The notes beneath the pieces are model-generated. The model saw nothing but the letters and a program-made list of their open reading frames with translations. It had not been told where the DNA came from and ran no database searches. Shown in pieces: positions 49,960 to 57,945 of a stretch of 64,000 nucleotides of DNA. The translations under genes were made by a program, and so were the position numbers. Source of the DNA: Stenotrophomonas geniculata ATCC 19374 = JCM 13324 (GTDB lineage: Bacteria > Pseudomonadota > Gammaproteobacteria > Xanthomonadales > Xanthomonadaceae); NCBI RefSeq assembly GCF_001431625.1, contig NZ_LLXT01000160.1, positions 1 through 64,000 on the forward strand. The letters run 5' to 3'. The stretch's first letter is position 1; the number at the start of each line of letters is the position of its first letter.

Positions 49960-50021
49960 ACCTGAATCATTGCGATTTGGGTATCGCCCTGTGGGCGAAA
50001 CCCAAATCGCAAGATTCAGGT
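49960..50021. repeat. 62-nt near-perfect hairpin upstream of the HNH gene
   Basis: Outer arms ACCTGAATCATTGCGATTTGGGT and ACCCAAATCGCAAGATTCAGGT pair with a single bulged base; an inner 6-bp stem TCGCCC/GGGCGA closes on a TGT loop. In total about 28 base pairs. It lies 17 bases upstream of the HNH start codon on the minus strand. No T-run follows on either side. It might be a small mobile repeat, an RNA-processing site or a regulatory structure in the HNH leader. Confidence 0.75.
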
Positions 50022-50057
50022 CCGCGCATTCCTCCTATCCCCCGCACCTGTCGGTGC

Positions 50058-50079
50058 GCCCCCCTTAACAAAGGGGGGC
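50058..50079 (-). terminator. Short C/G hairpin, possible weak terminator
   Basis: Arms GCCCCCCTT (50058-50066) and AAGGGGGGC (50071-50079) with a 4-base loop. No T-run. It follows the acyl-CoA dehydrogenase on the minus strand and precedes the long hairpin. Confidence 0.4.
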
Positions 50080-50108
50080 TCTTCTCCAGAGGGATTTCGG
50101 TGGTTTTC

Positions 50109-50131
50109 ATCCACGCGTGGCGTGGATCTAC
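50109..50131 (-). repeat. SMAG-type repeat
   Basis: On the minus strand reads GTAGATCCACGCCACGCGTGGAT; GTAG head plus hairpin. Confidence 0.75.
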
Positions 50132-50225
50132 GCAGATCGCGGGGAACTGTCAGAGGCGGGGCGGCGTGTCCTGCCAGCCCACACCGCCCCGCCATCCACC
50201 GGGATCCAGCTGTTGCTATTGAGGT

Positions 50226-50248
50226 TGCCGGCCGGCGGCCGGCACTAC
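50226..50248 (-). repeat. SMAG-type repeat
   Basis: On the minus strand reads GTAGTGCCGGCCGCCGGCCGGCA, the textbook SMAG form. It lies 25 bases from the acyl-CoA dehydrogenase stop. Confidence 0.85.
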
Positions 50249-50272
50249 CGCGGGTGCCGGGTGCAGCCCGAC

Positions 50273-52063
50273 TCAGGCGCCGAAGCGCTCGTCGTCCATG
50301 GCCATCAGCGGGGCGGCGCCGGCCTGGATGGCGGCGGCATGGCTGAGCGTGCGCGGCAGCACGCGGGCGAAGTAGAACCGCGCGGTCTCGCGCTTGCCCT
50401 GGGCGAAGGCGGCGCCGTGCGCGCTGGCATCGGCGGCGGCCACGCTGCGGGCCCACCAGTAGGCCAGAACCACGTACCCCGAATAGAACAGGTAGTCGTA
50501 GCTGGCCGCACCCAGTTCGTCCGGGTTGGCGGCCGCGCGCTGCAGCACGTCCAGGGTCAGCTTGCCCCATTCGGTGGCCTTTGCGCGCAGCGGGCCGATG
50601 AACTCGGCCAGCGCTTCGTTGCCCTCGTGTTCCTTGGCGAAGGCTTCGATCTCGGCCAGCATCAGCTTCAGGCCGGCGCCCTGGCTGGACGCGGTCTTGC
50701 GGCCGATCAGGTCCAGTGCCTGGACGCCGGTGGTGCCTTCATAGAGCGTGGTGATGCGGGCGTCGCGCGCAAGCTGCTCCATGCCGTGCTCGCGGATGTA
50801 GCCGTGGCCACCGAAGCACTGCAGGGCGTTGTAGGTGTTCTCGATACCCCACTCGGTCTGGCAGGCCTTGGAGATCGGGGTGAGGAAGCTCACCAGGGTG
50901 TCGGCGCGCTCGCGCTCGGCGGCGTCCTCGGCATGGTGGGCGACATCGATCAGGGTGGCAGCGTGCAGGGCCAGCAGGCGGCTGCCCTCGACCAGCGACT
51001 TCACCGTCAGCAGCATGCGACGCACATCCGGGTGGACCAGGATCGGGTCGGCCGGCTTGTCCGGGAACTTGGCGCCGCTGAGGGCGCGCGACTGCAGGCG
51101 CTCACGGCTGTACTTCAGCGCGTTCTGGTAGGCGCGCTCGGACAGGCCAATGCCCTGCAGGCCCACACCCAGACGCGCGGTGTTCATCATGGTGAACATC
51201 GCCTGCAGGCCCTTGTGCGGCTGGCCGACCAGGTAACCCTGCGCACCATCGAAGTTCATCACGCAGGTGACCGAACCCTTGATGCCCATCTTGTGCTCGA
51301 TCGAGCCGCAGCGCAGTGCATTGCGCTCGCCGACGTTGCCATCGCGGTCAACCTTGAACTTGGGGGTGACGAACAGCGAGATGCCCTTGGCGCCCGGAGG
51401 GGCGTCAGGCAGCTTGGCCAGCACCAGGTGCACGATGTTGCCGGTCAGGTCGTGCTCGCCAGCGGTGATGAAGATCTTGGTGCCGGTGATCGCGTAGCTG
51501 CCATCGGCATTCGGCTCGGCCTTGGTCTTGAGCAGGCCCAGGTCGGTGCCGCAGTGCGGCTCGGTCAGGCACATCGTGCCGGTCCAGCGGCCTTCGATCA
51601 GCGGCTTGAGGAAGGCTTCGTGCTGCCAGGCTTCGCCGTGCTGCTTCAGCGCTTCGATGGCGCCGTGCGAGAGCAGCGGGAAGTTGCCCCACGCCAGGTT
51701 GGCGGCGTTGATCATTTCGTTGAGCGGCACGCCCAGGGTGTGCGGCAGGCCCTGGCCGCCCAGCTCCGGCGAGGCGGTCAGGCCGGTCCAGCCGCCATCG
51801 ACGAACTGGTCGTAGGCCTGCTTGAAGCCGGGCGGGGTGGTCACTTCACCGGTGGCCTGGTCGAGCGCGCAGCCGATCTCGTCGCCGACGCTGTTGAGCG
51901 GGGCCAGCACGGTGGCGCTGAAGCGGCCGGCTTCTTCCAGCACGGCATCGACCACGTCGGCGGTGGCGTCGGTGAAGCCCAGGCGGGCGAACAGGGGTTC
52001 GACCTTGAGCACGTCGTGCAGGGCGAAACGGAGGTCGGAAAGCGGGGCGGTGTAGCTGCTCAT
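50273..52063 (-). CDS. Acyl-CoA dehydrogenase (long form with C-terminal extension)
   Basis: 596-residue FAD enzyme of the ACAD family with an extra C-terminal domain, closest in layout to 3-methylmercaptopropionyl-CoA dehydrogenase (DmdC) type and other long ACADs. The FAD-binding motif MCLTEPHCGTDLGLLKTKA is at about 161-179, and the DmdC-like QCFGGHGYIREHGMEQLARDARI segment near 415-437 is the ACAD C-terminal signature. The substrate cannot be stated from sequence. No acyl-CoA-processing neighbours are present. ATG at 52063. Confidence 0.85.
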   Translation of the reverse strand: MSSYTAPLSDLRFALHDVLKVEPLFARLGFTDATADVVDAVLEEAGRFSATVLAPLNSVGDEIGCALDQATGEVTTPPGFKQAYDQFVDGGWTGLTASPELGGQGLPHTLGVPLNEMINAANLAWGNFPLLSHGAIEALKQHGEAWQHEAFLKPLIEGRWTGTMCLTEPHCGTDLGLLKTKAEPNADGSYAITGTKIFITAGEHDLTGNIVHLVLAKLPDAPPGAKGISLFVTPKFKVDRDGNVGERNALRCGSIEHKMGIKGSVTCVMNFDGAQGYLVGQPHKGLQAMFTMMNTARLGVGLQGIGLSERAYQNALKYSRERLQSRALSGAKFPDKPADPILVHPDVRRMLLTVKSLVEGSRLLALHAATLIDVAHHAEDAAERERADTLVSFLTPISKACQTEWGIENTYNALQCFGGHGYIREHGMEQLARDARITTLYEGTTGVQALDLIGRKTASSQGAGLKLMLAEIEAFAKEHEGNEALAEFIGPLRAKATEWGKLTLDVLQRAAANPDELGAASYDYLFYSGYVVLAYWWARSVAAADASAHGAAFAQGKRETARFYFARVLPRTLSHAAAIQAGAAPLMAMDDERFGA

Positions 52064-52128
52064 CGGTACGTCTCGATTTGATCAGGGACAGGGGGAGCGG
52101 CGCCGGGCGCCGCGGCGGAAAGCGGGAG

Positions 52129-52605
52129 TCAGCGCAGCACGCCCGGCAGGCCCGGGGCCTGGTTGAGGGTGCTGCGGCTGCTGATGTCGAAGCTGCGCTG
52201 CTTCTTTTCCTGCGGCGTGGCCGCCACCGTTCCCTTCAGGCCGTAAGCCAGGGTGCGGTTGCTGGCCAATGCGTCGGCCACCACCAGGCGTGCGGCCGAG
52301 CTGGGCACCAGGTCGACATTGATGACATCGGCCGAGGTGCCGCCGATGGAGATGCCCGGCTTGGCCTGCAGGGTGCCGGCGTCGCTGTCGCCGACGGTCA
52401 GCGCCAGCGCGACGTCATCGAAGGTCATGGGCATGGAGCTGTAGTTCTGCAGGCGCAGGGCCACGGTCCAGTTGCCGTCGGCGCGCACGGTCAGCTGCTG
52501 CAGGCTGGCCGCCGGTTCCGAAACACGCTTGACGATGCCGTTGTTGCAGGCAACAAGGGCGAGGGTGCACAGGACGATCAAGGCGATACGGAAGCGGTGG
52601 AGCAT
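52129..52605 (-). CDS. LEA type 2 family lipoprotein
   Basis: 158-residue protein with a lipoprotein signal (VLCTLALVACNNG, Cys20) followed by one LEA_2/water-stress hypersensitivity domain (WTVALRLQNYSSMPMTFDDVALALTVGD). Such domains appear in proteins that bind hydrophobic ligands or respond to desiccation. Probably on the inner face of the outer membrane. It is encoded just upstream of the acyl-CoA dehydrogenase gene. Confidence 0.78.
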   Translation of the reverse strand: MLHRFRIALIVLCTLALVACNNGIVKRVSEPAASLQQLTVRADGNWTVALRLQNYSSMPMTFDDVALALTVGDSDAGTLQAKPGISIGGTSADVINVDLVPSSAARLVVADALASNRTLAYGLKGTVAATPQEKKQRSFDISSRSTLNQAPGLPGVLR

Positions 52606-52767
52606 GGGCGCAGGTCCTCTGGAGGGGTGCGTTGGATAAGCATACTACGGCGTATGGTCGTTTGGATCGCCTGTGGCGACCCGTCGCAGAGGGTAGCGCG
52701 TGAAGATGGCGGCCGGGCGTGCGCAGCGCCGGATGGCGCACGCGTGGTGCGCTGGATGCCGGGCGGT

Positions 52768-53319
52768 TCAGTCGGCGGGCGTATCGCGAATCGGGGCCAT
52801 CAGGCGCAGTGGGCCGAGGTCGTAGCCCATGGCTTCGGCTTTTTCTTTCAGCTGTTCGAACCGGGCGCGATCCATTTCCGGCAGGCGCGAGAGAATCCAC
52901 AGGTACTTGCGGTCCGGTTCACCGACCAACGCCCACTGATAGTCCGGATCCAGTGCCAGGACCCAGTAGTCGGCCCAGACCAGCGGCACCCAGCTCAGCC
53001 AGTCCGGCACGAAGCGCACCTGCAACTGGCCGGGATGGCCGGCGACCGGGCGTGCTACGCCTTCAGCAACCACACGTTCTCCGTCGCCGTTGCGGCAGGC
53101 GTTGGTGACACTGATGCGGCCATCGCGGCGCAGCCCGTAGTTGGCGGTGATTTCGCCGACGCACTGCTTCTGGAATGACACCGGAAGATGCGCGATCTCG
53201 TGCCACTGGCCGGCATAGCGATCGATGTCCAGCGTGTCGACCGCGCGCACCGGCTCGGCGGCGATCACCGGCAGGGCGGCCAGCAGCAGGCAGGCGAGCA
53301 GGGCGGGGCGCAGATGCAT
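52768..53319 (-). CDS. Bacterial lipocalin (Blc family)
   Basis: 183-residue exported lipocalin: signal peptide about 1-20 (no lipobox, so it is probably periplasmic or secreted), then the lipocalin GxW motif YAGQWHEIAHLPVSFQKQC and the second family segment DPDYQWALVGEPDRKYLWILSR. It would bind lipids or other hydrophobic molecules under envelope stress. ATG at 53319 chosen for the signal peptide. The upstream gap carries tRNA-Phe and its terminator. Confidence 0.9.
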   Translation of the reverse strand: MHLRPALLACLLLAALPVIAAEPVRAVDTLDIDRYAGQWHEIAHLPVSFQKQCVGEITANYGLRRDGRISVTNACRNGDGERVVAEGVARPVAGHPGQLQVRFVPDWLSWVPLVWADYWVLALDPDYQWALVGEPDRKYLWILSRLPEMDRARFEQLKEKAEAMGYDLGPLRLMAPIRDTPAD

Positions 53320-53445
53320 CGACAGGCTCCAGGCAGGAGTCTGGAGCGTAGGTGCCGCGGCGCGCGGCGGTGTAAATGTTTCGTCAACCGGACGGCGGTG
53401 GGCTGGCATGTATCGAGGCCAGGAGGGGGATCGCAGATCGCAGAC

Positions 53446-53473
53446 AAAAAAAGACCTGCATTTCTGCAGGTCT
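53446..53473 (-). terminator. Terminator of the downstream tRNA-Phe copy
   Basis: On the minus strand a 9-bp stem AGACCTGCA/TGCAGGTCT with a GAAA loop followed by a run of seven T residues; ideal terminator. Confidence 0.92.
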
Positions 53474-53480
53474 CTGAAGA

Positions 53481-53556
53481 TGGTGGCCGAAGACGGAATC
53501 GAACCGCCGACACGGGGATTTTCAATCCCCTGCTCTACCAACTGAGCTACTCGGCC
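53481..53556 (-). tRNA. tRNA-Phe (GAA), copy 1
   Basis: 76 bases on the minus strand with encoded CCA, anticodon GAA in loop TTGAAAA, and stem GGGGA/TCCCC. Identical to the copy at 53630-53705. Confidence 0.96.
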
Positions 53557-53593
53557 AAATTGTGTGGCAACCGTCATCAAACCCGGTTTCCGG

Positions 53594-53623
53594 AAAAAAA
53601 AGACCCGCATTTCTGCAGGCCTT
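53594..53623 (-). terminator. Degenerate terminator behind tRNA-Phe copy 2
   Basis: Same layout as the terminator at 53446-53473, with an A-rich strand and the GAAA loop, but two mismatches in the stem (C/A and A/C). Weaker; transcription could run through to copy 1. Confidence 0.6.
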
Positions 53624-53629
53624 CGAAAG

Positions 53630-53705
53630 TGGTGGCCGAAGACGGAATCGAACCGCCGACACGGGGATTTTCAATCCCCTGCTCTACCAACTGAGCTACT
53701 CGGCC
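53630..53705 (-). tRNA. tRNA-Phe (GAA), copy 2
   Basis: 76 bases with encoded CCA, same sequence as the first copy. Because transcription is on the minus strand, this copy is transcribed first. Confidence 0.96.
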
Positions 53706-53744
53706 ACATGTTTCGTTGCAGCGAGGTCGCTGCCAAGGACGCGT

Positions 53745-53773
53745 ATATTACGGAGATCGGCTGCCTTCGGCAA
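53745..53773 (-). promoter_or_regulatory. Promoter of the tRNA-Phe genes
   Basis: On the minus strand: TTGCCG (53773-53768), 17-base spacer, TAATAT (53750-53745). Start falls about 30 bases before tRNA-Phe copy 2. Confidence 0.55.
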
Positions 53774-54039
53774 GCGTTTTGCCAAGATTTCTTCACATTG
53801 CCGTCTGCGCGCTCGCAAGTGCTTGATCCTCCGTCGTGGGGCAGGGCGTGGTCAGTCGATCATCGTCTGCGGTGGAAATCAGCAGATCGCCGCGATCGTC
53901 AAAGCTGCAAGGGAAAGGGCTGCGCCGGCCCCGTGCCGCGCCGGTCCATGGAACGCTGTTTTCGTGGCCGCCATCGGGGATGGCTGCGGCGTAGTGTCGG
54001 CACTCCTTTCCTGATGCTGGCAACAGCAGAGACCTGGCC
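53774..54039. other. Non-coding gap before the oxidoreductase
   Basis: About 265 bases between the tRNA-Phe promoter and the oxidoreductase start. Nothing in it looks coding; no clear promoter or hairpin was identified. Confidence 0.5.
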
Positions 54040-55065
54040 ATGTCCGATTCCTCGACCACCTCCCGCATCGTGCTTGCGTCGCGTCCGCAGGGGGCGCCAA
54101 GTGCAGCCAATTTCCGCCTGGAACAAGTTGCGTTGCCGACATTGGCCGCTGGCGAGGTGCTGCTGCGCAACCGCTACCTGTCGCTGGACCCGTACATGCG
54201 GGGACGCATGGACGAGGGCCCGTCGTACGCCGCGCCGGTGGCGGTGGGCGCGGTGATGGAAGGGCAGACCGTGGCCGAGGTGTTGCAGTCGAACGCCGAG
54301 GGCGTAGCCACAGGTGAGCTGGTGCTGGCACCGGGTGGCTGGCAGACCCACGCGGTGCTGCCGGCCAAGGCACTGGTGCGCCGGCTGGATCCGGCCGGGC
54401 TGCCGCTGAGTACGGCGCTGGGGGTATATGGCATGCCCGGCTTCACCGCCTATTCCAGCCTGCATGAAATCGCCCGTTTGAAGGCGGGCGAGACGTTGGT
54501 GGTGGCTGCCGCGACCGGGCCGGTGGGTGCGACCGTGGCGCAGCTGGCCAAGCTGCAGGGCGCGCGCGTGGTCGCCATCGCCGGTGGCGAAGCCAAGCGC
54601 GCTTACCTGCAGACGTTGGGGGTGGACGTGGCGCTGGATCATCGCGCCGTTGATTTCGCCGCGCAGCTGCGCGCAGCGGTTCCTGCGGGTATCGACGTGT
54701 ATTTCGAGAACGTGGGCGGGCACGTGCTGGATGCAGTGCTGCCGCTGCTCAACGACTTTGCCCGCGTTCCGGTGTGCGGCACCATCGCCACCTACAACGA
54801 GCGCGGCGTCGAGCAGCCCGGTCCGGACCGGTTGCCCGCACTGTTCAGCCAGATTCTGCGCCAGCGCCTGACCGTGCGCGGTTTCATCGTGCACGACTTC
54901 AACCACCTGTGGCCGGACTTCGAACGCGAGATGCCGCAGTGGCTGCGCGATGGCCGCATCCAGTACCGCGAGGATGTGGTGGAAGGGCTGGAGAATGCGC
55001 CGGAGGCGTTCTTCGGGCTGCTGAAGGGGCACAACTTCGGCAAGCTGGTGGTGAAGCTGGATTGA
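54040..55065 (+). CDS. NADP-dependent oxidoreductase (CurA/leukotriene B4 reductase type)
   Basis: 341-residue medium-chain dehydrogenase/reductase without the structural-zinc loop. N-terminal family segment LLRNRYLSLDPYMRGRM; Rossmann motif VVAAATGPVGATVAQLAKLQGARVVAI at about 155-181; VYFENVGGHVLD and FVVKLD-type C-terminus. CurA-like enzymes reduce alpha,beta-double bonds of enones with NADPH. No partner genes are present. Confidence 0.9.
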   Translation: MSDSSTTSRIVLASRPQGAPSAANFRLEQVALPTLAAGEVLLRNRYLSLDPYMRGRMDEGPSYAAPVAVGAVMEGQTVAEVLQSNAEGVATGELVLAPGGWQTHAVLPAKALVRRLDPAGLPLSTALGVYGMPGFTAYSSLHEIARLKAGETLVVAAATGPVGATVAQLAKLQGARVVAIAGGEAKRAYLQTLGVDVALDHRAVDFAAQLRAAVPAGIDVYFENVGGHVLDAVLPLLNDFARVPVCGTIATYNERGVEQPGPDRLPALFSQILRQRLTVRGFIVHDFNHLWPDFEREMPQWLRDGRIQYREDVVEGLENAPEAFFGLLKGHNFGKLVVKLD

Positions 55066-55077
55066 GGGCTTGGCGGT

Positions 55078-55101
55078 GTGCCGACCAAGGTCGGCACCTA
55101 C
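55078..55101 (-). repeat. SMAG-type repeat
   Basis: On the minus strand reads GTAGGTGCCGACCTTGGTCGGCAC. It lies 12 bases after the oxidoreductase stop. Confidence 0.85.
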
Positions 55102-55113
55102 CGGAAGCTGGGC

Positions 55114-55137
55114 GTGCCGACCAAGGTCGGCACCCAC
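55114..55137 (-). repeat. Degenerate SMAG repeat in direct tandem
   Basis: Same arm sequence as the copy at 55078-55101, in the same orientation, but with the head changed from GTAG to GTGG. Confidence 0.8.
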
Positions 55138-55138
55138 G

Positions 55139-55981
55139 TCAGGCAGTCGAGGCCTTTTCCCGGCGTAGCAGTTCGCGCTTGCGCGCTACACCCCACGCAT
55201 AGCCGGACAGGTCCCCATCGCGACGTACGACGCGGTGGCAGGGAACTGCCACCGCCAGCGGGTTGCTTGCGCATGCACGTGCTACGGCACGGCTCGAGCG
55301 GGGCGCGCCGATGCGTGCGGCGACATCCGCATACGACGCGGTCTGCCCGCGCGGAATCTGCTGCAGCGCCTGCCATACCCGTTGCTGGAACGCGGTGCCG
55401 CGGATGTCCAGCGGCAGCGTGGCGCCCCGCGTGGGATCCTCGACCAGGCCCACCACCTGTGCCACCAGTTGTTCATAGCCCTGGTCGGCGCCGACCAGTT
55501 CGGCCTGGCGGAAGCGTTGCTGCAATGACTGCAGCAGCGTCTCCGGATCGTCGCCGAGCAGGATCGCGACCACGCCGGTGGCACTGCTGGCCACCAGCAC
55601 GCTGCCCAGTGAACTTTCGGCAAGCGCGAAATGGATGACTTCGCCGCGACCACCTGCGCGCCATTGCTTGGGAGTCATGCCCAGCAACTTCGGTGCGTTC
55701 TCGTAGAAGCGTCCGCTGGAGCCGAAGCCGGCATCGTGGAAAGCGTCGGTGATGCGTTCCTGTTGTTCCAGCCCGGTGCGCAGGCGGTCGGCGCGCAGCG
55801 CGGCAGCGTACTGCTTCGGGGTCAACCCGGTTGCTTCCTTGAAAAGGCGATGCAGGCGGGTTGGGCTGCAACCCGCGATCCCGGCCAGTTCCTGCAGCGA
55901 GGGTTCGTCGTGGCTGGCCTGAAGGTGGCGGCAGACCCGTTCGACGCGGGCATCGAGGGCGGTGGTGGCGGTACTGTCCAT
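55139..55981 (-). CDS. Ada-like O6-methylguanine-DNA methyltransferase lacking the N-terminal domain
   Basis: 280-residue fusion: AraC-type helix-turn-helix (about 15-100, LQELAGIAGCSPTRLHRLFKEATG) and methylguanine-DNA methyltransferase domain (about 110-275) with the acceptor Cys in the motif VAVPCHRVVR. Full-length Ada has an N-terminal zinc-bearing methylphosphotriester domain that is absent here, so the protein can repair O6-methylguanine but should not be activated via phosphotriester sensing. The ATG at 55981 was chosen; the upstream in-frame extension is GC-rich and lacks the expected Cys pattern. Confidence 0.88.
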   Translation of the reverse strand: MDSTATTALDARVERVCRHLQASHDEPSLQELAGIAGCSPTRLHRLFKEATGLTPKQYAAALRADRLRTGLEQQERITDAFHDAGFGSSGRFYENAPKLLGMTPKQWRAGGRGEVIHFALAESSLGSVLVASSATGVVAILLGDDPETLLQSLQQRFRQAELVGADQGYEQLVAQVVGLVEDPTRGATLPLDIRGTAFQQRVWQALQQIPRGQTASYADVAARIGAPRSSRAVARACASNPLAVAVPCHRVVRRDGDLSGYAWGVARKRELLRREKASTA

Positions 55982-56113
55982 GGCCGGATTCTGGCACGCG
56001 CCGGTGCTGCGGAAACTCCGTTTCCTGCACCGATGGGCCAGGCCCGGAAACGGAGTGTTGGCAGGGGAGAGGCGCGGCATCGTGGCGGCCACTTCACAAC
56101 CGGTACCACGACC

Positions 56114-56875
56114 ATGCGCCTGAACAACAAGATCGCTCTCATCACCGGTGCCAGCGCCGGCATCGGCCGCGCCAGCGCCCTGCGCTTCGCTGCCGAAGGG
56201 GCAAAGCTGGTGCTCAACGCACGGCGGCCGGAGCCGCTGCAGGCGCTGGCCGAGCAGATTCGCGCCGCCGGTGGCGAAGCCGTGGTACATGCCGCCGACG
56301 TGGCCGACCCGGGTACGGCGCAGGCGCTGGTCGATCTGGCCCAGCAGTCATTCGGCGGCCTGGATATCGCCCTCAACAATGCCGGCATGCTTGGCCCGGG
56401 CGTGCCGGCGGCGGAGTTTCCGGTGGACGCCTGGCGCGAAGTGATGGCGACCAATCTGGATGCCGCCTTCCATGCGGCACGCGCGCAGTTGCCGGCACTG
56501 CTGGCGCGCGGCGGCGGCTCGCTGGTGTTCGTCGGCACCTTCGTCGGCCACACCGTGGGATTCCCGGGCATGGCGGCCTATGCGTCGAGCAAGGCGGGGC
56601 TGATCGGCCTGAGCCAGGTGATCGCTGCCGAATACGGCGCGCGCGGCGTGCGCAGCAACGTGCTGCTGCCCGGTGGCACCGATACCGAGATGGGGCGGCG
56701 GGCCGCACCCACCGGCGATGCCCGCGACTTCGTGCGCTCGCTGCACGCACTGAAGCGCATGGCCGAGCCGGAGGAGATCGCCAACGCGGCGCTGTTCCTG
56801 GCCAGCGATGAAAGCAGTTTCGTTACCGGTACCGCGATGCGTGTGGAAGGTGGGGTGTCGATCACACGTACCTGA
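56114..56875 (+). CDS. Short-chain dehydrogenase/reductase
   Basis: 253-residue SDR with the cofactor motif TGASAGIG (11-18), the NNAG motif at 88-91, and the catalytic Y156-x3-K160. The position that usually carries the catalytic Ser is a Thr (T142, in LVFVGTFVGH), a substitution that may still work. It is divergent from the Ada-like gene and begins 132 bases from it. The substrate is unknown. Confidence 0.88.
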   Translation: MRLNNKIALITGASAGIGRASALRFAAEGAKLVLNARRPEPLQALAEQIRAAGGEAVVHAADVADPGTAQALVDLAQQSFGGLDIALNNAGMLGPGVPAAEFPVDAWREVMATNLDAAFHAARAQLPALLARGGGSLVFVGTFVGHTVGFPGMAAYASSKAGLIGLSQVIAAEYGARGVRSNVLLPGGTDTEMGRRAAPTGDARDFVRSLHALKRMAEPEEIANAALFLASDESSFVTGTAMRVEGGVSITRT

Positions 56876-56881
56876 GCGGGG

Positions 56882-57367
56882 TCAGGAGCGTGGCGCGTAG
56901 CGGATACCGCTGCTGGCCATGAAGCCTTTCGGATCGAAACGGGCCCAGGCTTCGCCCCAGCCGAACCGGGCGTGGCCGCCGGCCAGCTTGCGACCCAACG
57001 CCGCACCCAGGGTGCGGCGCATGAAGGCGACTTCGGCATCGATCGCGGCCTGGGTCGGCCAGCCGTCTTCCAACGTTGCACCGGGTAGATCGACGCCCAT
57101 TGTCACCATGTCGAGCTGTTGCCCGTGGAAGCACAGGCTGATGCCAGCGGGCGCACCGCCCAGGCTGAGCTGGTGCAGGCTGAGCCAGTGATAGCCGGTG
57201 CCGACATCGCGCTCTCCTCGCATCAGCGTGGCAAAGTCGATGCGCGCCTCCTCCAGTGACAGGGTGGGGCAGATCAACGTCGGCAGGTTGCCGAGCTGGA
57301 TGCTGCCCTTGGTCGCATCGAGGAGCATCGGCAACGCGTGGGCTGCGTGCTGGGCAGGAGAGGGCAT
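56882..57367 (-). CDS. Hypothetical protein
   Basis: 161 residues from ATG 57367, start MPSPAQHAAHALPMLLDATK. Strand-rich soluble protein with VGTGYHWLSLHQLSLGG, ISLCFHGQQLDMVTMGVDLPG and GGHARFGWGEAWARFDPKGF. I do not recognise a family. It converges with the SDR gene (6 bases between stops). Confidence 0.6.
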   Translation of the reverse strand: MPSPAQHAAHALPMLLDATKGSIQLGNLPTLICPTLSLEEARIDFATLMRGERDVGTGYHWLSLHQLSLGGAPAGISLCFHGQQLDMVTMGVDLPGATLEDGWPTQAAIDAEVAFMRRTLGAALGRKLAGGHARFGWGEAWARFDPKGFMASSGIRYAPRS

Positions 57368-57528
57368 GGCATACCGGTGGGCGTGATGCCCCGGATTCTG
57401 GCTGCGCGGGGGCCGTGGCGGCAAGCCCGTGCCTGCACATGACGTTGGCACAGGACTGACCTGCGGCTTACCCGGCAACCTCTAGCGTGGTGGGCAACGT
57501 GGGCCCGCCGCCGGCGTGGGAGATTTCA

Positions 57529-57699
57529 ATGAACGAGCGAGACAAGGATCAGGACCCGAAGCAGGGCATCCAGGAAAGCCGCCAGGACAGGAAGCAGGAC
57601 GATGTGGCCAAGCAGCGGCCGGGGCAGCGCGATCAACAGGTGCGCGATAGGCACTCGCGCAGTCCACATCGCAAGGATGGCGGTGAGGAGCCGGCCTGA
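57529..57699 (+). CDS. Small highly charged disordered protein
   Basis: 56 residues, start [20 protein letters not shown], almost entirely Asp, Glu, Lys, Arg, Gln, Ser and Pro; no hydrophobic core. GGGAG lies 8 bases before the ATG, supporting translation. It resembles small intrinsically disordered stress proteins; function unknown. Confidence 0.6.
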   Translation: MNERDKDQDPKQGIQESRQDRKQDDVAKQRPGQRDQQVRDRHSRSPHRKDGGEEPA

Positions 57700-57713
57700 G
57701 CCCCGGGTGCTGA

Positions 57714-57750
57714 AAAGAAAAAACCCGCAGATCGCGGAGATCTACGGGTT
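57714..57750 (-). terminator. Intrinsic terminator of tRNA-Ala
   Basis: On the minus strand a 12-bp stem with one mismatch (AACCCGTAGATC over GATCTGCGGGTT), 5-base loop and a T-rich run. It follows tRNA-Ala by 13 bases. Confidence 0.85.
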
Positions 57751-57762
57751 CTTTCCGAATAG

Positions 57763-57838
<76 letters not shown>

Positions 57839-57851
57839 ACGGCAGGCTTTC

Positions 57852-57880
57852 AGTGTAGCGCCGCCCGGCGGGCTTGCCAA
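57852..57880 (-). promoter_or_regulatory. Promoter of tRNA-Ala
   Basis: On the minus strand TTGGCA (57880-57875), 17-base spacer, TACACT (57857-57852); start about 7 bases before the tRNA. Confidence 0.65.
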
Positions 57881-57945
57881 GCGCCGGGCCGGAACGGAAC
57901 AGCGGCAGCCGTGCAGCCGTGCAGCCACCACCGTCCCACACTGAT

